Source: Cytophagales bacterium (GTDB lineage Bacteria > Bacteroidota > Bacteroidia > Cytophagales > Spirosomataceae). From it: 64,000 bases of DNA. The notes under the pieces were generated by a model that was not told the origin of the DNA, ran no database searches, and was given only the letters and a program-made list of their open reading frames with translations. The stretch is taken from positions 62,001 to 126,000 of the forward strand of contig JAAFJE010000016.1 of the NCBI GenBank assembly GCA_013298025.1, read 5' to 3'. This document shows positions 9,010-19,075 of this stretch, in pieces. Position numbers and translations under genes: made by a program. How positions within the stretch are numbered: the first letter of the stretch is position 1; each line of letters opens with the position of its first letter.

Positions 9010-9660
9010 TTATAAATTATCTGCAACCTTGGTTTTGTCCATGGTATCCATTGTTCCAAAGATATAATCCCATAGGGGAGAAGATACCCCAAACACGGCA
9101 TTGCCATCTTTATAATGGTGTACGGCATGGTTTATCCACAATTGTTTGAGAAAGTTTTTGGGTGGCGGATAAGCATGTACCGAATAGTGTACCAACAAAT
9201 AGCTTGCATAGCCCCAAATAAACCCAGGGAAGAAGGCATAAGCCGCTTCGCCCATCAGCACAAAAAAGAAGGCAAACAAACTAGACGCTACAACAATAGC
9301 CAATACGGGGGGCATTGCCAAGCGTGTTTTGTCTTTAGGGTATTCGTGGTGTACGCCATGTGCTACATACTGAAATTTGGCACGGGCTTCGGTAGTGGGT
9401 TCGATGTGGTAAACACTTCGATGAACCCAATATTCGACGAAGGTAAATACCAACGCTCCTGTGACAAAAAGTGTACCAATCAACCAGTTTTCTAAAGCTG
9501 TATAAACAAAAGCATACCATCCGAGTAATGCTCCGGATACAAAAAATAGCGTAACAGGCACAGCAATGTGTGTACGAGATAGTTTTTCTAAGATAGGGTT
9601 TTCAAACAATTGTTTGGTACCACTATTCTTGGGTCTCATTTTTTTCTTGGTCTCTTCCAT
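9010..9660 (-). CDS. Fatty acid hydroxylase superfamily protein
   Basis: Integral-membrane di-iron oxygenase of 216 residues, of the sterol desaturase / fatty acid 2-hydroxylase superfamily. Histidine boxes are visible in order: HRSVYH (about 105), HGVHHEYP, HYSVHAYPP and NHAVHHY near the C-terminus, with hydrophobic helices between. The arrangement resembles the FA2H/Scs7 type that hydroxylates acyl chains of sphingolipids, which many Bacteroidota make; a carotenoid substrate is also possible. It is a single gene with its own terminator. Confidence 0.8.
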   Translation of the reverse strand: MEETKKKMRPKNSGTKQLFENPILEKLSRTHIAVPVTLFFVSGALLGWYAFVYTALENWLIGTLFVTGALVFTFVEYWVHRSVYHIEPTTEARAKFQYVAHGVHHEYPKDKTRLAMPPVLAIVVASSLFAFFFVLMGEAAYAFFPGFIWGYASYLLVHYSVHAYPPPKNFLKQLWINHAVHHYKDGNAVFGVSSPLWDYIFGTMDTMDKTKVADNL

Positions 9661-9845
9661 AATCTTATACGAGATGAGTGGGCCTAAAATTCGTTACCAG
9701 TAAAATTGTATTTAAGTAATAAAATTTTCATTAAAAAGGTTTATTTGTTGAATTATTACAGCAAATATACAAAGTTTTGCTTTTCTATAGTGGTTCTATA
9801 GATTGATTTTTATCACCGTTTATCAAATATTCGTATTAAGTATTT

Positions 9846-11003
9846 TCAATCAACAAATACCTTTTGCGGAAACTTCCAACTTTTGGAGGTTACACGCTCG
9901 TAATACTTTTCGTACATAGGCAAAATATTGGCTATGTCAAATTCTTTGGCACGTTCCAAAGCGTTGTGCCTAAACGTTGCCAATCGTTCTTCATTTTCGA
10001 GTAAATAAACGGTGTTTTTTGCCATATCTTGTATATCGCCTACCTTACTTACAAAGCCCGTTACGCCATGAATGTTCACTTCGGGAATCCCCCCAGCGTC
10101 GGACGAAATGATGGGCACTTCGCAGGCCATCGCTTCTAATGCCGCCAAGCCAAAACTTTCTTTTTCGGAAAGCAATAAAAAAACATCGGCCAACGACAAT
10201 ACTTCTTCTATGACATCTAACTTGCCCAAAAACCTCACGTCGTGTTGTACGCCCAATTCTCGGCAAAGCATTTCGATAGAAGTTCGTTCTGGACCATCGC
10301 CTACCAGCAAGAGTTTACTCGGTATTTGTTGATTCACCAAATGAAAAACCCGCACTACATCTTCGATGCGTTTTACCTTCCGAAAGTTGGAAGTGTGTAT
10401 TAATAATTTTTCACCATTGGGGCAAATCGCAATTTTGAAATGGTCTTTGCGAAGTTTTTTAAAGCGAGCTAGGTCGATAAAATTGGGTATTACTTCTATT
10501 TTACTGATAATTTCAAACTCGTCGTAGGTGTCGTTTTTAAGGCTTTCCGATACGGCCGTCACACCGTCTGACTCGTTGATAGAGAACGTTACGACTGGTT
10601 CAAAAGAAGGGTCTTTGCCTACCAGCGTAATGTCTGTACCGTGCAATGTTGTGATAAAAGGAATATGTACCCCTTTCGATTTTAAGATTTGTTTCGCTAA
10701 AAAAGCTGCCGAAGCGTGAGGGATAGCATAGTGAACATGCAGTAAATCAAGCTGTTCGTGTAATACAACACTGGCGATTTTACTCGCTAATGCCGATTCA
10801 TACGGCAAATATTGAAACAAAGGATAACTCGAAACACTTACTTCGTGGTAATAAATGTTTTCGTTAAAAAAATCTAAACGAGAAGGCTGGCTGTACGTAA
10901 TAAAATGTACTTCGTGACCGGCTTTTGCCAAGGCTTTGCCAAGTTCGGTGGCCACTACGCCACTGCCGCCATACGTTGGATAGCAAACGATTCCGATTTT
11001 CAT
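9846..11003 (-). CDS. bshA: BshA, N-acetyl-alpha-D-glucosaminyl L-malate synthase
   Basis: GT4-family glycosyltransferase that joins GlcNAc from UDP-GlcNAc to L-malate, the first step of bacillithiol synthesis. Its 385 residues begin MKIGIVCYPTYGGSGVVATE, the typical BshA glycine-rich N-terminus. ITLHGTDITLVG lies in the N-terminal Rossmann half. The C-terminal half has the GT4 donor-site region (SEKESFGLAALEAMACEVP, with EX7E-type acidic residues). No bshB or bshC lies nearby. Start ATG at 11003. Confidence 0.9.
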   Translation of the reverse strand: MKIGIVCYPTYGGSGVVATELGKALAKAGHEVHFITYSQPSRLDFFNENIYYHEVSVSSYPLFQYLPYESALASKIASVVLHEQLDLLHVHYAIPHASAAFLAKQILKSKGVHIPFITTLHGTDITLVGKDPSFEPVVTFSINESDGVTAVSESLKNDTYDEFEIISKIEVIPNFIDLARFKKLRKDHFKIAICPNGEKLLIHTSNFRKVKRIEDVVRVFHLVNQQIPSKLLLVGDGPERTSIEMLCRELGVQHDVRFLGKLDVIEEVLSLADVFLLLSEKESFGLAALEAMACEVPIISSDAGGIPEVNIHGVTGFVSKVGDIQDMAKNTVYLLENEERLATFRHNALERAKEFDIANILPMYEKYYERVTSKSWKFPQKVFVD

Positions 11004-11325
11004 TGAGATTGATTGTTTGACTACAAGTGTCTTTTATAAAATTTTTGGCTTTGTTATGGCTGTTTCTTTAATTCTGTTGCTTACCTGAAACAAGCAAGCA
11101 AGTAATTTTCTCAAAAAGTTATATCTTTAGGTACTGAAACAGTATGTAGATAATTAATGGTTATGCGTATTTAGTCTATAGTTGTTTCGCTTTGAATTAG
11201 CAAGAGAAGCTTAACTTTCGGACACTTTACTACTTACAACACAAAAAAAACTTTTTTTTCTCCCTATTATTAAAGATTTTATTCAAACGGCAACACATCA
11301 TAATACAACAAAATACCATGAATAT
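11004..11325. other. Gene-free stretch between divergent bshA and the UbiA gene
   Basis: 322 bases, A+T-rich, with runs of A and T just before the UbiA gene. It must carry the divergent promoters. No match to TAnnTTTG with a good -33 box was convincing, and no RNA gene or repeat was seen. Confidence 0.4.
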
Positions 11326-12216
11326 ATGAAAGTATCTTCGCACAACATTGGTTTTAGACAAATACTATTAGGTTTTTTGAGGCTTATAAGGTTTCCTAAC
11401 TTGCTGATTATCATATTTACGCAATATTTTGCCCGTATTTTTTTAATTCATGAACAAGGACTTTCGTTATCGGTTTTGCAAGAAGTTTTTACGGATAAAA
11501 ATTTATTGTTGATTGTTTTAGCCACTTCGCTCATTGCGGCTTCGGGTTATGTGATTAATGATTATTACGATATAAAAATAGACCTCGTGAATAAGCCCGA
11601 ACGGGTGATTATTGGGCGATATATCAAACGGCGTTGGGCGTTGGCTATTCACCAATTGTTTAATGCCATAGGCATTGCTTTGGGCTGGGCAGTCAATAGA
11701 AAGGTTTTTATTGTCAATATTGTAGCGGTATTTTGTCTTTGGGTATATTCCAACCGTTTGAAGCGATTGGCATTTTGGGGAAACTTTCTGATTAGTATTC
11801 TTACAGGATTTTCGCTACTTATTTTAGCGGTATATTATCCGGGGCATCAACGAGAGGTTTGGATTTATGCCATTTTTTCTTTTGCTATTACCCTTGTGAG
11901 AGAAATTATCAAAGATATGGAAGATGTGAAAGGCGACGAAAAACATGGCTGTAGAACTTTGCCTATCATTTGGGGCATTGCCCAAACCAAATGGCTTTTG
12001 TATGTATTTATTGGGTTTTTTATTGTGGTGTTGTTTGGCTTGTCGGCACAATTGCCCAACCATAAAATACAATATATTTTTTCGGGGATGATGTTGCCAT
12101 TGGCATATTTAATTTATCGTTTGGTATATGCCGACAAGCCTAAAGATTTTGCCTTTTTGAGTCACGCTTGCAAACTACTGATGTTGTTGGGTGTATTGAG
12201 TATGGTGTGGGCCTGA
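11326..12216 (+). CDS. UbiA-family prenyltransferase
   Basis: Polytopic membrane prenyltransferase of 296 residues. The two Asp-rich, Mg-binding motifs are present: NDYYDIKIDLVNKPER near residue 85 and DMEDVKGDEKHG near 205. The form resembles (di)geranylgeranylglyceryl-phosphate-synthase-like UbiA proteins common in Bacteroidota, rather than MenA or UbiA itself. The acceptor cannot be told from sequence. The gene converges on the RND operon with 16 bases between the stops. Confidence 0.8.
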   Translation: MKVSSHNIGFRQILLGFLRLIRFPNLLIIIFTQYFARIFLIHEQGLSLSVLQEVFTDKNLLLIVLATSLIAASGYVINDYYDIKIDLVNKPERVIIGRYIKRRWALAIHQLFNAIGIALGWAVNRKVFIVNIVAVFCLWVYSNRLKRLAFWGNFLISILTGFSLLILAVYYPGHQREVWIYAIFSFAITLVREIIKDMEDVKGDEKHGCRTLPIIWGIAQTKWLLYVFIGFFIVVLFGLSAQLPNHKIQYIFSGMMLPLAYLIYRLVYADKPKDFAFLSHACKLLMLLGVLSMVWA

Positions 12217-12232
12217 TAGCCCACACCAATGC

Positions 12233-13672
12233 TTAACGCCAGCCACCACCGAGCGAGCGGTACAAGCCAATAACGGCATTGTATTGCTTACGTTTGATGC
12301 TGATGAGTTCTATTTGTGCCTGTAAGGCATTTTTCTGTGCCGTAATTACTTCTAAATACGTGGCTCGTCCCGACCTAAAAAGCTCTACCGAAATACTAAT
12401 AGAGTTCTTTAAGGCTGTTACTTCTTCGTTTTTCAATTTGTAGGTTTCGGAAGTGGTGTTGATAAGGTTTAGATAATTATACACTTCTGTAAAAGCTCCT
12501 ACAACCGATTTTTGATAATTGAGGTAGGCCGTTTTTTGTTCGGCTTCGGCACTCATCAAATTGGCATACAATTGCCTACGATTGGCCAAAGGTGCTACCA
12601 AACCAGCTCCAAGGCTATAAGCCGCCGAAGCAGGGTCTAGGAGTAACAAAGCATTGAACGACTGTAAGCCCAATGTTCCTGTGATATTTAAAGAAGGATA
12701 AAACGCCTTTTTCGCACTGGCAAGGTCGGCATTGGTGGCAATTATCTCCATTTCAGCTTGCTTGATGTCGGGGCGACTTTCCAACAAAGCCGATGGCACG
12801 CCCGTAACCAAACGAGGCGGAATGACCTTTTCCCAAGCAAACACAGGCCTTTTGATGGGTTGTGGGTAGCGTCCGAGGAGGAAATTGAGCTTACTTTCTG
12901 TTTCTAAAATCTGTTGATTTACTTCTATTTTGAATGCCATCGAACTGAGTAACTGTCCCTTTAGCAATTCAATTCCCAATTGGTTGGCTTCGCCAGCTTG
13001 TTTGAGAATACGCACCATTTCGAGCGAAGATTCTTGTAATTGGATGTTTTCTTCTAAAAAAACTAACTCATTATCCAAAACCAATAACTCATAATACGCA
13101 TCGGCAATTTCGGCAATGAGGTAGGTTTCTACTATATTTTTGCCATAATTAGAAGCCAAGAATCTGGCTACCGCCGCTTTTTTCTGGCTTTTGAGTTTGC
13201 CCCAAATATCTGCTTCCCAAGAAGATTGCAAGCCAAGCTGAAAATCAGGAACAAAAGGTGCAGGCAATTGTTGCTTGTCACTGAGATTCGACGAAAATTT
13301 TGTATCATAATTTCCTACGCCGTCGATGGTATAATTTCCAAATTTACGTCCTCCCAAGCCAACTACAGCCGACAGTTCGGGCAAGCCCAACCCTTTGGTA
13401 AACCGCACGCCAGCCTTGGCCATTTCTATTTTTTGTAAACTCAACAGGCGGTCGAAATTATTTTTCAATGCCGTATCAATCAAAGCCATCAGGGTTGAAT
13501 CGCCCAAAAAGGTTTTGATAGAAGGCAACGACACTTGGTTGGTATCGGCCAAAGGATGGTACTTGGGTGCAAGTACCATCGTAGGTTTATCTTGGGGAAT
13601 ATCGTTATTCAACTTACAGCCGCCTATTCCTAGCAGGAGTAGTAAGCAAAGGCTATATTTCAGTTTATACAT
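12233..13672 (-). CDS. TolC/OprM-type outer-membrane efflux lipoprotein
   Basis: Outer-membrane channel of a tripartite RND efflux system. The start is placed at MYKLKYSLCLLLLLGIGGCK (13672), which gives a lipoprotein signal with the lipobox cysteine at residue 19; a 21-codon upstream extension would bury the signal. Two OEP repeats follow, with long helical regions and the family motif ESRPDIKQAEMEI. The start overlaps the pump stop by 8 bases, so the two are translationally coupled. Length (479 residues) is normal for the family. Confidence 0.9.
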   Translation of the reverse strand: MYKLKYSLCLLLLLGIGGCKLNNDIPQDKPTMVLAPKYHPLADTNQVSLPSIKTFLGDSTLMALIDTALKNNFDRLLSLQKIEMAKAGVRFTKGLGLPELSAVVGLGGRKFGNYTIDGVGNYDTKFSSNLSDKQQLPAPFVPDFQLGLQSSWEADIWGKLKSQKKAAVARFLASNYGKNIVETYLIAEIADAYYELLVLDNELVFLEENIQLQESSLEMVRILKQAGEANQLGIELLKGQLLSSMAFKIEVNQQILETESKLNFLLGRYPQPIKRPVFAWEKVIPPRLVTGVPSALLESRPDIKQAEMEIIATNADLASAKKAFYPSLNITGTLGLQSFNALLLLDPASAAYSLGAGLVAPLANRRQLYANLMSAEAEQKTAYLNYQKSVVGAFTEVYNYLNLINTTSETYKLKNEEVTALKNSISISVELFRSGRATYLEVITAQKNALQAQIELISIKRKQYNAVIGLYRSLGGGWR

Positions 13673-16600
13673 AAGCTTCTTCAATAGTTTTATTTTTTTT
13701 CTTCTTTTTAGAAGACAATCCTGCAAAAAACACATACAAGCCCGGAATAATCACGATGCCGAAAACTGTTCCGAAAATCATGCCTCCAGCAGCAGCCGTA
13801 CCGATGGTTTTGTTGCCAATAGCCCCTGCACCCGAAGCCATCATCAATGGAATAAGTCCTGCCACAAAGGCAAAGGAAGTCATCAAAATCGGACGGAAAC
13901 GAGCAATAGCACCAGCTATGGCCGCTTGCATGATGCTCTTGCCTTGTTGTTGTTCTTGGAGGGCAAATTCAACAATCAAAATGGCATTTTTACCCAACAA
14001 ACCAATGAGCATAACCATTGCCACCTGTGCATAAATGTTGTTTTCGAGGTTGAAAATGTATAAGAAGAAAAACGAACCAAAAATCCCGATAGGCAAGGAA
14101 ATCAATACCGCCCACGGTAAAACAAAGCTTTCGTATTGGGCAGAAAGCAACAAATACACAAAAAGCAAACAGAGCATAAAAATGTACATGGCTTGGTCGC
14201 CCGAAAGCACCTCTTCACGGGTCATTCCCGACCATTCGTAGGTAAAGCCTCTTGGCAACGACTGCTTGGCAACTTCTTGAATCGCCTTGATAGCATCGCC
14301 CGTACTGTAACCTGCCGCAGGCTCGCCGTTGAGCATGGCCGATACATACATATTGTAGCGTGTAAGCTGCTCTGGCCCATATACCCGCTCGATGCGACTA
14401 AAAATAGAATAAGGCACCATTTCGCCTTTTTTATTTTTAATCCTAAGCTTCATGATGTCTTCTGGTTGAGCCCTAAATTTCGGGTCTGATTGTACCATTA
14501 CTTTATACATTTGTCCGTATGTAATAAAGTTGGTGGCATAAAAACTACCAATCAGCGATTGGAGGTTGCTCATGGCGTTATCGACCGAAATGCCCTTTTT
14601 CGCTGCCATATCTTGGTCAATATGAATCAGGTATTGTGGAAAGTTGGGGTTAAAACTCGAAAACACATCCTTGATTTCGGGTCTTTTTTTCAATGCTTCC
14701 ATAAAATCTTCGGCAACTTCGGCGGTACGTTGCAAATTACCTGTACCCGTTTTATCCAAAAGCCTAAATTCAAACCCACTGGCATTACCAAAACCTGGCA
14801 CTGCTGGCGGTGGAAAAAACTGAATATCAGCCCCTTTGATGTCCTTTGTTTTTTCAATCAAAACATCAATTAAGTAATTGGCGGTTACGGCTCTTTCCTC
14901 CCAAGGTCGGAGGTTGATGGTACTCATCCCAAACGAAGCTCCTACGCCGTCGGTCATCATACTGAAACCCGACAAGCTCGAAATAGAGGCCACTTCTGGG
15001 ATGGTTTGGGCAATTTTGTCTATTTCGTTCATGATTTCCTCGGTACGTTCGAGGGTAGCTCCTGCTGGGGTAGTTACACTGGCATAAATCGTACCCTGGT
15101 CTTCAGTCGGAATAAAACTCGTTGGCAATACTTTGGCAATGCCCCAAGTACCCACCGAAAACACAACCAATACGCCAAAAGTAATCAGTCGGCGGTTGGC
15201 GACTCGTTTGATTACGACACCATAGCGACCTGTTAGCTGCTCAAATTTGTTGTTAAATTCTTTGAACAACTGGTCGATAAAAGTCTTTTTATGGGGCCCT
15301 TCGGTATGTGGATTCTTCAAAATCAAGGCACAAAGTGCTGGCGTGAGCGTAAGGGCATTGACACCCGAAATCACGATAGCAATGGCCATAGTTACGGAGA
15401 ATTGTCGGTAAAAAACGCCCACAGGCCCATTGAGAAAGGCTACGGGTATAAACACCGCCGACATCACCAACGTGATAGCCATAATCGCACTGCTAATTTC
15501 GCCAATAGATTCGATGGTGGCTTGCTTGGCATCTATGTGCTTTTCTTCCATTTTAGCGTGTACCGATTCTACCACTACAATGGCATCATCTACTACAATC
15601 CCGATGGCCAAAACCAAGGCGAAAAGTGTAAGCAAATTGATAGAAAATCCAAAAAGCTGCATGAAAGCAAACGTTCCGACCAACGATACAGGCACCGCCA
15701 ACACAGGAATAAGCGTTGAGCGTACATCTTGCAAGAAAATAAATACGACCAATGCCACCAAGATAAAGGCTTCAAAAAGGGTTTTGATTACTTCGTGAAT
15801 AGAGGCATCCAAGAAACGAGATACATCGTAGCTGAGGGTGTAAGTCATGCCCGGCGGAAAAGATGTTTCTTTGAGGTATTCCAAACGGCTTTTGATGTCG
15901 GCAATTACCTGACTAGCATTCGAGCCGGGGCGTTGCTTCAATACAATGGCTGCCGAGGGTTTACCGTTTTCTTTTGATAAAACATCGTAGTCTAAAGACC
16001 CAAATTCTATGTCGGCAACATCTTTCAGCCGTAGCATTTCGCCACTGTCGGTTACTTTGATGACCACATTTTCGTACTGTTCTTTTTGGGTCATTTTTCC
16101 TGTATAACGCAATACATATTGTAAGGACTGCGACTGTCGGCCAGAGCTTTCACCAATTTTACCGGGAGCAGCTTCTACGTTTTGTTCTTTGAGAGCTTTC
16201 ACGATGTCTTCGGCAGAAATTTCGTAGGCATCCATGCGTCCGGGTTTGAGCCATACACGCATGGCGTATTCACGAGAACCGAGGATGTCGATAAAACCAA
16301 CGCCATTGATACGCTTGAGTTCGGCTAAAACATTAATATCGGCAAAGTTGTAGATAAACTTCTCGTCGAGCGTTGTGTCTTCGCTGATGAGGTTGATATA
16401 CAACAACATACTGTTTACTTCTTTTTCCGTAACAACACCTGCCTTAATTACTTCTTCGGGGAGTTCGTCGAGTACCGTAGTGGCACGGTTTTGCACGTTT
16501 ACGGCTGCCACATCGGGGTCGGTGCCTACTTCAAAATAGACTTGAATGATACTGGTGCCGTCGTTGCCCGACATAGAAGTCATGTAGGTCATGCCGGGTA

Positions 16601-16814
16601 CACCATTGATGGCCCTTTCGAGCGGCGTAACAACCGCCTTGGCACAAACTTCGGCATTGGCACCGGTATATTTGGTCGTGACGGTAACGGCAGGCGGTGC
16701 AATATCTGGATATTGTGTAACGGGCAGACTAAACATAGCCAGCACCCCCATAATCACAATAAAAATCGAGATGACCAACGATAGCACTGGTCGTGTGATG
16801 AATTTTGCAAACAT
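13665..16814 (-). CDS. RND efflux pump, HAE1/AcrB family
   Basis: Inner-membrane proton/drug antiporter of 1049 residues. It has the 12-helix RND layout with two large periplasmic loops. The proton-relay residues are visible: the DD pair in IGIVVDDAIVVVES (TM4) and the lysine in GLLGKNAILIVEF (TM10). The N-terminus (MFAKFITRPVLSLVISIFIV) is canonical for AcrB. It lies between adaptor and outer-membrane channel in one operon, which supports multidrug or lipophilic-compound export rather than metal export. Confidence 0.95.
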   Translation of the reverse strand: MFAKFITRPVLSLVISIFIVIMGVLAMFSLPVTQYPDIAPPAVTVTTKYTGANAEVCAKAVVTPLERAINGVPGMTYMTSMSGNDGTSIIQVYFEVGTDPDVAAVNVQNRATTVLDELPEEVIKAGVVTEKEVNSMLLYINLISEDTTLDEKFIYNFADINVLAELKRINGVGFIDILGSREYAMRVWLKPGRMDAYEISAEDIVKALKEQNVEAAPGKIGESSGRQSQSLQYVLRYTGKMTQKEQYENVVIKVTDSGEMLRLKDVADIEFGSLDYDVLSKENGKPSAAIVLKQRPGSNASQVIADIKSRLEYLKETSFPPGMTYTLSYDVSRFLDASIHEVIKTLFEAFILVALVVFIFLQDVRSTLIPVLAVPVSLVGTFAFMQLFGFSINLLTLFALVLAIGIVVDDAIVVVESVHAKMEEKHIDAKQATIESIGEISSAIMAITLVMSAVFIPVAFLNGPVGVFYRQFSVTMAIAIVISGVNALTLTPALCALILKNPHTEGPHKKTFIDQLFKEFNNKFEQLTGRYGVVIKRVANRRLITFGVLVVFSVGTWGIAKVLPTSFIPTEDQGTIYASVTTPAGATLERTEEIMNEIDKIAQTIPEVASISSLSGFSMMTDGVGASFGMSTINLRPWEERAVTANYLIDVLIEKTKDIKGADIQFFPPPAVPGFGNASGFEFRLLDKTGTGNLQRTAEVAEDFMEALKKRPEIKDVFSSFNPNFPQYLIHIDQDMAAKKGISVDNAMSNLQSLIGSFYATNFITYGQMYKVMVQSDPKFRAQPEDIMKLRIKNKKGEMVPYSIFSRIERVYGPEQLTRYNMYVSAMLNGEPAAGYSTGDAIKAIQEVAKQSLPRGFTYEWSGMTREEVLSGDQAMYIFMLCLLFVYLLLSAQYESFVLPWAVLISLPIGIFGSFFFLYIFNLENNIYAQVAMVMLIGLLGKNAILIVEFALQEQQQGKSIMQAAIAGAIARFRPILMTSFAFVAGLIPLMMASGAGAIGNKTIGTAAAGGMIFGTVFGIVIIPGLYVFFAGLSSKKKKKNKTIEEAYV

Positions 16815-16825
16815 AAGGGTAAGGA

Positions 16826-17959
16826 TTATTTAAGAGAATCGTTTTTAGAAAGAGTTCTACCTATTTCGCTCATGGCTACAAATTGAGGCTTCACTTCCAT
16901 GTCTTCTTTTACATTCTGAATACCTTCATAAATGATGCGGTCTTCTTTTGTCAAACCTCCTTCAATGATGAAAAAGTGTGGCAGTCGTTGCGATACTTTT
17001 ACGGCTCTCGATTTCACTTTGTTCTTATTGTCAATCACATATACATAAGTTCTGTCTTGAATTTCAAAAGTAGCCTTTTGCGGAATCAACATGGCATTGT
17101 GGTAGCGTTTGAGCAAACGTACTTTGCCACTAGCCCCATGTTTGAGGATGCGTTCGGGGTTTGAAAATCTTGCACGAAAGGCAATGTTTCCCGTATTGGG
17201 GTCGATTTCGCCTTCGCTGGTTTCAATGCGTCCTTTGAATGGATGTTCTTCGCCATTGGCAAGCATCAACGTTACTTGTGGAGCGGTGTTTTTCTGCTCT
17301 TTGAAATTATTGGCATAATTGAGGTATTCTTTTTCCGAAACATCGAAATAGGCAAATACTTCATCATTTTTGCTGATGGTGGTCAAGAGTGTTCCGTCTT
17401 CAATCAAACTTCCTACTTTGTTGGGAATGCGGTTGGTAAATCCACTAAAAGGAGCTTTGATTTGGCAATACGAAAGCTTGATTTTGGCGAAAGATTCATT
17501 GGCTTGGGCTTCTTCTACCTTGGCGTTGGCAAGCTCTACTTTATTTTGAGCAATGGCAAGTTCGGCTTTTGAAACCACATTTTTTTCTACGAGTTTTTTT
17601 ACATTATTCAAATCCAATTCGGCAGCTTGTAGCTCGGTGGTCATACTTCGTACAATGGCTTTGGTACGAATCACGTCTTCTTTCAACTCAGGGTTATTGA
17701 TGGTAAACATCAGTTGTCCTTGTTGCACAAATTTACCTTCATCAATATGAATTTTCTCAATATAGCCTTTTACCCTCGCCCGAATTTCAACGTTTTGCAC
17801 AGCATAAATTTCGGCTACATAATCGGTATGCAGAAAAGTATCTACAACTGCGGGCGACGTTACGGAGTAGTTTTCTACTACCAAGTCATTTTTTTCTTCT
17901 TTTTTGTGGCAGGCAAGTGTCAAAAAGCCGAAGAATGCGGCAACTAATAATTTTTTCAT
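16826..17959 (-). CDS. RND efflux periplasmic adaptor (AcrA/MFP family)
   Basis: Membrane-fusion protein that links the pump to the outer-membrane channel. The start is set at MKKLLVAAFFGFLTLAC (17959), which gives a lipoprotein signal with Cys17; nine upstream codons are excluded. The lipoyl/barrel-sandwich half-motifs (VEIRARVKGYIEKIHIDEGKF and the matching IKAPFSGFTNRIPNKVGSLI) flank a coiled-coil hairpin. It is the first gene of the three-gene efflux operon, 11 bases upstream of the pump. Confidence 0.92.
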   Translation of the reverse strand: MKKLLVAAFFGFLTLACHKKEEKNDLVVENYSVTSPAVVDTFLHTDYVAEIYAVQNVEIRARVKGYIEKIHIDEGKFVQQGQLMFTINNPELKEDVIRTKAIVRSMTTELQAAELDLNNVKKLVEKNVVSKAELAIAQNKVELANAKVEEAQANESFAKIKLSYCQIKAPFSGFTNRIPNKVGSLIEDGTLLTTISKNDEVFAYFDVSEKEYLNYANNFKEQKNTAPQVTLMLANGEEHPFKGRIETSEGEIDPNTGNIAFRARFSNPERILKHGASGKVRLLKRYHNAMLIPQKATFEIQDRTYVYVIDNKNKVKSRAVKVSQRLPHFFIIEGGLTKEDRIIYEGIQNVKEDMEVKPQFVAMSEIGRTLSKNDSLK

Positions 17960-18428
17960 ACGTTTTTCTATTTGTCTTATGGGCATTCATAGCAGTAAGC
18001 TGCTATAAATACCTACAAAAGTGCTGTTATCATGTTTGGTCGCTTAAACCTATTGAGAGAGGTTGGCAGCGAGATTAAATGCTTTACTTAATTATGCTAT
18101 TTGGTGTAATGTATCAAGCGGCGTTTGACCCAATAACGAGTTTTTTTTTAGTTTAAAATAGTTTGACAGGATTGAATCCCAATAAAGGCTATTAGTTTTT
18201 ATACTAAATATTGGTATGCTAACATTTTAAATTCATATTTCATCTTTATACTATGAGTATGGATTTTGCCCCATACTCATAGCTTAATTTTAGCTTGCTG
18301 ATTAGATGAAGTATAACTCAAAAAATATCATAACATTTACCATTGTTCTGAAAAACAATAGATTAGTGCTAGAAATTACCCGTAGGTTACTTGATACAAA
18401 CTGTTGGGAAAGAAAAAAATGATATGAC
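17960..18428. other. Gene-free region upstream of the efflux operon
   Basis: 469 A+T-rich bases between the efflux operon and a small hypothetical gene on the same strand. It should hold the efflux promoter. No regulator gene, repeat or RNA gene is evident. Confidence 0.4.
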
Positions 18429-18806
18429 CTAAACTTGGGGTGGAGGCGTAGTGAGGGCTATAATGATGCCTTGATAATGATTTTGATAAAAATTATTGTT
18501 GATGGAAGTGTTCAAATGCCAAAAAGCAAAGCGTTGGGAATGTTGTGCCAAAAATGCTATTTCAGATACATCTTTGTCTTCGTCTTCGTTGTCGTCGGAA
18601 GAGGAAGGGTCTAAATCAATGGCATCAATATGAGAATAATGAAAAGTAGTAGCGTGCAAAAAATACTGGGAAGTTGTTGTTTTTAACGCAAAATTTCTTT
18701 GAATTGTACTATTTTGTTTTAATTCGTTATGGGTTTTACTATTATTTACAAAAAGTAACAATAGTACATAAATAGAAAAAATTATATGTGTTATAATTCT
18801 ACCCAC
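18429..18806 (-). CDS. Small exported or membrane-anchored protein of unknown function
   Basis: I do not recognise the 125-residue product. It begins with a hydrophobic segment (ITHIIFSIYVLLLLFV) that can be a signal or anchor, carries an acidic patch (DPSSSDDNEDEDKDVSE), and ends in TTPPPQV. The start is a GTG at 18806; no ATG lies in frame. A strong promoter match ends only a few bases upstream, so the mRNA would be almost leaderless. That promoter is the main argument that the gene is real. Confidence 0.55.
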   Translation of the reverse strand: MGRIITHIIFSIYVLLLLFVNNSKTHNELKQNSTIQRNFALKTTTSQYFLHATTFHYSHIDAIDLDPSSSDDNEDEDKDVSEIAFLAQHSQRFAFWHLNTSINNNFYQNHYQGIIIALTTPPPQV

Positions 18807-18819
18807 GATTGTTTTTTGA

Positions 18820-18852
18820 CAAAATTACAATTTTAGGATTAAAAAAATACAA
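18820..18852 (-). promoter_or_regulatory. Bacteroidota-type promoter of the small hypothetical gene
   Basis: On the minus strand TTG (18850-18852), a 22-base spacer, and TAATTTTG (18820-18827). The expected transcription start is within a few bases of the GTG start codon. Confidence 0.5.
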
Positions 18853-19028
18853 GTTTACGTTTGATTTTCGACATAATACTTTAAAATAGATTCAAAAAAG
18901 CTATTTTAACAGACGAAAATTGCAATTTTTGTAAAATTAGCTGTTGTGTTGTTAAAAAAATAAAAATGTATGATAAATTAAAATTATACAATTTATAAGA
19001 ATAGCTGACAAAGTTTGTCAAAGACTTG

Positions 19029-19065
19029 GTTTTATACAAATAATATGTTGTATTATTTGTATAAA
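19029..19065. repeat. 16-17-bp inverted repeat after the DUF4834 gene
   Basis: TTTTATACAAATAATA pairs with TATTATTTGTATAAAA around a 5-base loop. It lies just past the DUF4834 stop. The T-run is on the plus strand, so it is either a weak terminator of the minus-strand gene or only an RNA-end stabiliser. Confidence 0.5.
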
Positions 19066-19075
19066 ACGGGCTTTT

